Shown: positions 5,858-8,700 of the stretch, in pieces
Layout: each line of letters opens with the position of its first letter
How positions within the stretch are numbered: position 1 is the first letter of the stretch
Assembly: GCA_910585525.1 (NCBI GenBank)
Contig: CAJUFR010000051.1
Span: 1 to 8,700 of the forward strand
Direction of reading: 5' to 3'
Source: an uncultured Angelakisella sp.
Lineage (GTDB): Bacteria > Bacillota > Clostridia > Oscillospirales > Ruminococcaceae
Length of the DNA stretch: 8,700 bases
Made by a program: the position numbers and the translations under genes
The notes under the pieces: generated by a model
Told to the model about the DNA's origin: nothing
Seen by the model: the letters and a program-made list of their open reading frames with translations, nothing else
Databases searched by the model: none

Positions 5858-6030
5858 TCAGCCCTCCGGGATGTCCTATTTTACCAATTCTTATCTTACC
5901 ACCGATGGGGTCCACTGTCAATTTTGTTTGGCCGGGACAAGGGACGGCAGGCGGCGTTACGTCCGCCTTTTGTCCAGACCGGCCCACCGTCCCGGGGGTC
6001 CCAAACCTTGATCAAAGAGAAGGAACGACC
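5855..6030 (+). promoter_or_regulatory. 5' leader of queA with nested and competing inverted repeats
   Basis: Two nested stems can form: GGACAA (5935-5940) with TTGTCC (5970-5975), enclosing AGGCGG (5949-5954) with CCGCCT (5963-5968). A competing stem is GGGACGG (5941-5947) with CCGTCCC (5987-5993). It crosses the outer stem and would exclude it or make a pseudoknot-like fold. CCGCCT is followed by TTTTG, too short a T-run for a good terminator. No preQ1 riboswitch consensus is recognised. The leader ends with the queA ribosome site GAGAAGGA (6017-6024). Together with the TraX remnant and the two promoters this accounts for the 343-base gap without an intact gene. Confidence 0.4.
5893..5921 (-). 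promoter_or_regulatory. Promoter for asd-fbp
   Basis: On the minus strand a perfect TTGACA (5921-5916), a 17-base spacer and TAAGAT (5898-5893, 4 of 6 matches) predict a start near 5886, about 200 bases before the asd ATG. It lies downstream of the queA start site and faces it, so the two predicted transcripts overlap by about 30 bases. Confidence 0.65.
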
Positions 6031-7077
6031 ATGAACCGACCGATGCTCCGCACCGATTTTGCCTTTGACCTCCCCCAGGAGCTCATCGCCCAGCACCCCT
6101 TGGACCGCCGGGACAGCTCCCGGCTCCTCTGCCTGGACCGCCGGGATGGCTCCATCCGGCACCGGCACTTTCACGATATCCCGGAACTGCTGCGCCCCGG
6201 GGACCTGCTCGTCATGAACGACAGCCGGGTGCTGCCCTCCCGGCTGCTGGGCCACCGGGAGGGCACCGGCGGCGCCATGGAACTGCTGCTGCTGGAGCAG
6301 AAGGAAACAGACCTGTGGGAGACATTGGCCCGGCCGGGGAAGAAGGCCAAGCCCGGCACCCGGCTGGTGTTCGGCGATGGCCTCCTCACCGCCCAGGTGG
6401 TGGAGGTCATAGAGGGGGGCAACCGCCTGGTGCGGTTCCGGTACCAGGGGAACAGCTTCTTTGAGGTGCTGGACCGCATCGGCCAGATGCCGCTGCCCCC
6501 CTATATCACCGAAAAGCTGGAGGACAAGGAGCGGTACCAGACCATCTACTCCCGGGAACTGGGCAGCGCCGCCGCCCCCACCGCCGGTCTCCACTTCACC
6601 CCGGAACTGCTGGACAGCCTACAGAAAAAGGGGGTCCAAACCAGCTTTGTCACCCTCCACGTGGGGCTGGGGACCTTCCGGCCTGTCAAGGCGGAGAACA
6701 TTACAGACCACCACATGCACCTGGAGCACTACACTATCCCCCCGGAGACAGCGGCCCTGGTAAACGCCGCCAAAAGGGAGGGCCGCCGGGTCATCGCCGT
6801 GGGCACCACCTCCTGCCGCACCCTGGAATCCGCCTGGGGGAATGAGGGGCTTCCCGCCGGGCCGGGCAGCACCGGTATCTTCATCTACCCCGGCTACCGG
6901 TTCAAGGTGCTGGACGGTCTCATCACCAACTTCCACCTGCCGGAGAGCACCCTTATCATGCTGGTGAGCGCCTTTGCCGGGTACGAGAACACCATGGACG
7001 CCTACCGGGAGGCGGTGAAGGAGCGGTACCGGTTCTTCAGCTTTGGGGACGCCATGTTCATCGGGGAACTGGAATAA
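6031..7077 (+). CDS. queA: S-adenosylmethionine:tRNA ribosyltransferase-isomerase
   Basis: Transfers and isomerises the ribosyl part of S-adenosylmethionine onto 7-aminomethyl-7-deazaguanine in tRNA, giving epoxyqueuosine, the penultimate step of queuosine synthesis at the wobble position of GUN-anticodon tRNAs. The 348-aa length is typical. Family motifs are LVMNDSRVLPSRL (60-72), GSAAAPTAGLHFT (178-190), HVGLGTFRPV (210-219), GTTSCRTLE (258-266) and TNFHLPESTLIMLVSAFAG (299-317). The frame is open another 60 codons upstream, but ATG 6031 is chosen because GAGAAGGA lies 6 bases before it and the N-terminus then matches the family (DFAFDLPQELIAQ). It is transcribed from the promoter at 5820-5848 with tgt 42 bases downstream. 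Confidence 0.97.
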   Translation: MNRPMLRTDFAFDLPQELIAQHPLDRRDSSRLLCLDRRDGSIRHRHFHDIPELLRPGDLLVMNDSRVLPSRLLGHREGTGGAMELLLLEQKETDLWETLARPGKKAKPGTRLVFGDGLLTAQVVEVIEGGNRLVRFRYQGNSFFEVLDRIGQMPLPPYITEKLEDKERYQTIYSRELGSAAAPTAGLHFTPELLDSLQKKGVQTSFVTLHVGLGTFRPVKAENITDHHMHLEHYTIPPETAALVNAAKREGRRVIAVGTTSCRTLESAWGNEGLPAGPGSTGIFIYPGYRFKVLDGLITNFHLPESTLIMLVSAFAGYENTMDAYREAVKERYRFFSFGDAMFIGELE

Positions 7078-7119
7078 GTAATGTCAGCGCGACGCTGGAC
7101 AGAAAGGACATCATATCAC

Positions 7120-8250
7120 ATGTACCAATTGTTAAAACAGGAGGGCAGAGCCCGGCGGGGGGAGTTTACCACCGTCCACGGCACCGTCCAGACCCCGGCC
7201 TTCATGAACGTTGCCACCAGCGCCGCCATCAAGGGGGGCATCTCCTCCTTTGACCTGAAGGAACTGCGGTGCCAGGTGGAGCTCTGCAACACCTACCACC
7301 TTCACATCCGCCCCGGGGACCGGGTCATCCGGCAGTTGGGGGGGCTCCACCGGTTCACCGGCTGGGACAAACCCATCCTCACCGACAGCGGCGGTTTCCA
7401 GGTGTTCTCCCTGGCCAGCCTGCGGAGGATACGGGAGGAGGGGGTGACCTTCAACTCCCACGTGGACGGCAAGCGCATCTTCATGGGGCCGGAGGAGAGC
7501 ATGCGCATCCAGTCCAACCTGGCCTCCACCATCGCCATGGCCTTCGACGAGTGCATCGAGAACCCCTCCCCCCGGGAGTATGTGGAGCAGTCGGTGGCCC
7601 GCACCACCCGGTGGCTCCGCCGCTGTAAGGCGGAGATGGACCGGCTCAACCGGCTGCCGGACACCATCAACCCCCACCAGCTGCTGTTCGGCATCAACCA
7701 GGGGGGGACCTACGAAGACATCCGGGTGGAGCATATGAAGGAGATCGCCCAGCTGGGGCTGGACGGCTACGCCATCGGCGGCCTGGCGGTGGGGGAGCCC
7801 GCCGAGGTGATGTACCACATCATCGAGGAAGTGGAGCCCCACATGCCCGGCGACCGCCCCCGGTACCTGATGGGGGTGGGGACCCCGGTGAACATCCTGG
7901 AGGGGGTGGCCCGGGGGATCGACCTCTTCGACTGTGTCATGCCCAGCCGCAACGCCCGCCACGGGCACCTCTTCACCTGGCAGGGCATCCTGAACCTGCA
8001 GAACAACAAGTACCTGCTGGATGACCGGCCCATCGAGGAGGGCTGCGGCTGTCCCGCCTGCCGGCACCATTCCCGGGCCTACATCCGCCACCTGTTCCGG
8101 GCCAAGGAGGCGCTGGGGATGCGGCTGGCGGTGATGCACAACCTCTGGTTCTACAACACCCTGCTGGAGCGGGTGCGGGAGGCCCTGGACCAGGGGCGCT
8201 ATACCGGCTTTTACCGGGAAATGGCGCCGGTGCTGGGGCGGCGCATCTAG
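7120..8250 (+). CDS. tgt: tRNA-guanine transglycosylase, bacterial type
   Basis: Exchanges guanine-34 of Asp, Asn, His and Tyr tRNAs for preQ1, supplying the substrate of QueA. The 376-aa protein has the catalytic aspartates in LTDSGGFQVFSL (D89) and LFDCVMPSR (D271), substrate-recognition residues in MAFDEC (D143) and GINQGG (Q194), and a zinc site C309-x-C311-x2-C314-x25-H340. GGLAVGE (220-226) has Val224 where eukaryotic queuine-using enzymes have Gly, which fits preQ1 as substrate and the presence of queA. The frame also has an ATG at 7081, but the start at 7120 has AGAAAGGA (7101-7108) upstream and gives the usual N-terminus; the site is about 11 bases from the ATG, slightly long. It follows queA by 42 bases and is likely co-transcribed. 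No convincing terminator follows before the yajC promoter. Confidence 0.97.
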   Translation: MYQLLKQEGRARRGEFTTVHGTVQTPAFMNVATSAAIKGGISSFDLKELRCQVELCNTYHLHIRPGDRVIRQLGGLHRFTGWDKPILTDSGGFQVFSLASLRRIREEGVTFNSHVDGKRIFMGPEESMRIQSNLASTIAMAFDECIENPSPREYVEQSVARTTRWLRRCKAEMDRLNRLPDTINPHQLLFGINQGGTYEDIRVEHMKEIAQLGLDGYAIGGLAVGEPAEVMYHIIEEVEPHMPGDRPRYLMGVGTPVNILEGVARGIDLFDCVMPSRNARHGHLFTWQGILNLQNNKYLLDDRPIEEGCGCPACRHHSRAYIRHLFRAKEALGMRLAVMHNLWFYNTLLERVREALDQGRYTGFYREMAPVLGRRI

Positions 8251-8287
8251 CTTTGCCGCTCTTCTCCGTCCTTTTTTCACAAAAAAC

Positions 8288-8316
8288 TTGAAACGGTAAC
8301 AGAAACCATGTATAAT
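8288..8316 (+). promoter_or_regulatory. SigA-type promoter for yajC
   Basis: TTGAAA (8288-8293), a 17-base spacer and a perfect TATAAT (8311-8316) predict a start near 8323, leaving a leader of only about 24 bases. T6 and A6 runs (about 8271-8286) just upstream of the -35 could act as an UP-like element. yajC can therefore be expressed independently of queA-tgt. Confidence 0.8.
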
Positions 8317-8346
8317 GGTTCCTATATCATTTGGAGGTCAGTTATT

Positions 8347-8670
8347 ATGAATTTCGCTTTTCTTACCGCAGACCCTGCGGCGGGCAGCATGTTCGCCAGC
8401 ATCTTTTCCCTGGTCCTCATCGTGGTGGTGTTCTATTTCTTCATCATCCGGCCCCAGCAGAAGCAGACCAAGGAGGCCAACAAGATGCGCTCCAGCCTGG
8501 AGGTGGGGGATGACATCATCACCATCGGCGGCATCGTGGGCACCATCGTCAGCATGAAGGAAGACACCATGGTCATCGAGACCGGCAGCGACCGCAGCAA
8601 GATCCGCATCACCCGGTGGGCTGTCCAGCAGAACACCACCCCCAAGGAATCCGCCCCGGCTAAGAAGTAA
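8347..8670 (+). CDS. yajC: Sec translocase accessory subunit YajC
   Basis: Small single-pass inner-membrane protein that associates with SecD and SecF in the holotranslocon. The 107-aa product has one N-terminal membrane helix (about residues 15-34, SMFASIFSLVLIVVVFYFFI) followed directly by the family hallmark RPQQKQTKEA (35-44). The conserved cytosolic domain LEVGDDIITIGGIVGTIVSM (51-70) comes next, with a basic, disordered tail ending PAKK. The start at 8347 has GGAGG (8333-8337) 9 bases upstream; an in-frame ATG at 8308 lies inside the promoter and is rejected. It has its own promoter but stands in the conserved queA-tgt-yajC order, so secD/secF are expected further right, beyond the window. 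Confidence 0.95.
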   Translation: MNFAFLTADPAAGSMFASIFSLVLIVVVFYFFIIRPQQKQTKEANKMRSSLEVGDDIITIGGIVGTIVSMKEDTMVIETGSDRSKIRITRWAVQQNTTPKESAPAKK

Positions 8671-8673
8671 GAA

Positions 8674-8700
8674 CCTGTATTCATAACCGGATGATGCAGG
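8674..8700 (+). terminator. Possible hairpin after yajC, cut by the window edge
   Basis: CCTGTATT (8674-8681) can pair with GATGCAGG (8693-8700), an 8-bp stem with two G-U pairs, starting 4 bases after the yajC stop codon. Whether a T-run follows is not visible, so it could be a terminator or a chance pairing. Confidence 0.25.

Noticed and set aside
5688..5987. A 100-codon N-terminal extension of asd
   Set aside because: It passes through the predicted promoter and TraX remnant, does not resemble the family, and the internal ATG at 5687 has a good ribosome site.
8224..8244. GCGCCG/CGGCGC hairpin at the end of tgt as a terminator
   Set aside because: It lies inside the coding region and the nearest T-run is about 25 bases away.
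7132..8280. A 382-codon minus-strand frame opposite tgt
   Set aside because: Shadow of tgt: Pro/His/Val-rich, no motifs.
8271..8286. T6-CAC-A6 inverted repeat between tgt and yajC as a terminator
   Set aside because: Only A-T pairs and no GC core; better explained as an AT-rich region upstream of the yajC promoter.
1..8700. CRISPR array, tRNA, rRNA, insertion sequence or phage attachment site
   Set aside because: No regularly spaced repeats, cloverleaf structure, rRNA signature, transposase motif or long terminal repeats were seen on either strand.

Overview
The window looks like a chromosomal segment of a GC-rich anaerobic Firmicute, most likely a gut clostridium of the Oscillospiraceae/Ruminococcaceae kind. 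The evidence is a class III fructose-1,6-bisphosphatase (a Firmicutes-type family), strong AAAGGAGG ribosome binding sites, SigA-type promoters (TTGAAA-N17-TATAAT), the conserved queA-tgt-yajC order, and consistently GC-rich third codon positions. This is inferred from family knowledge; no database search was possible.

Layout: the left two thirds is read leftwards and the right third rightwards. Positions 86-2359 (minus) hold a tightly packed three-gene unit encoding a 420-aa protein with a DGHHR (ParB/sulfiredoxin-like) motif, an unrecognised 178-aa protein and a 148-aa Cys-rich protein. I cannot assign functions to these three. They are the least described part of the window. Their 5' leader (about 2378-2457) can fold into a terminator-like stem just upstream of the first ribosome binding site. 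A strong intrinsic terminator (2526-2555) separates this unit from the next.

Positions 2576-5687 (minus) hold asd (aspartate-semialdehyde dehydrogenase, archaeal/fungal type) followed after 40 bases by fbp (class III fructose-1,6-bisphosphatase), apparently co-transcribed. Upstream of asd lies a 343-base gap without an intact gene. It holds the degraded C-terminus of a TraX-family membrane protein, a promoter for asd, and a near-consensus promoter for queA. The two promoters point at each other, so the predicted transcripts overlap at their 5' ends.

Positions 6031-8670 (plus) hold queA and tgt, two enzymes of tRNA queuosine synthesis: Tgt inserts preQ1 and QueA then adds the epoxycyclopentane ring precursor. 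yajC, a Sec translocon accessory subunit, follows with its own near-consensus promoter. This order matches the widespread queA-tgt-yajC-secD-secF cluster, so secD/secF are expected beyond the right edge, possibly with other genes between. Most of the window is ordinary housekeeping DNA. The points worth a second look are the three-gene unit, its leader, and the asd/queA intergenic region.
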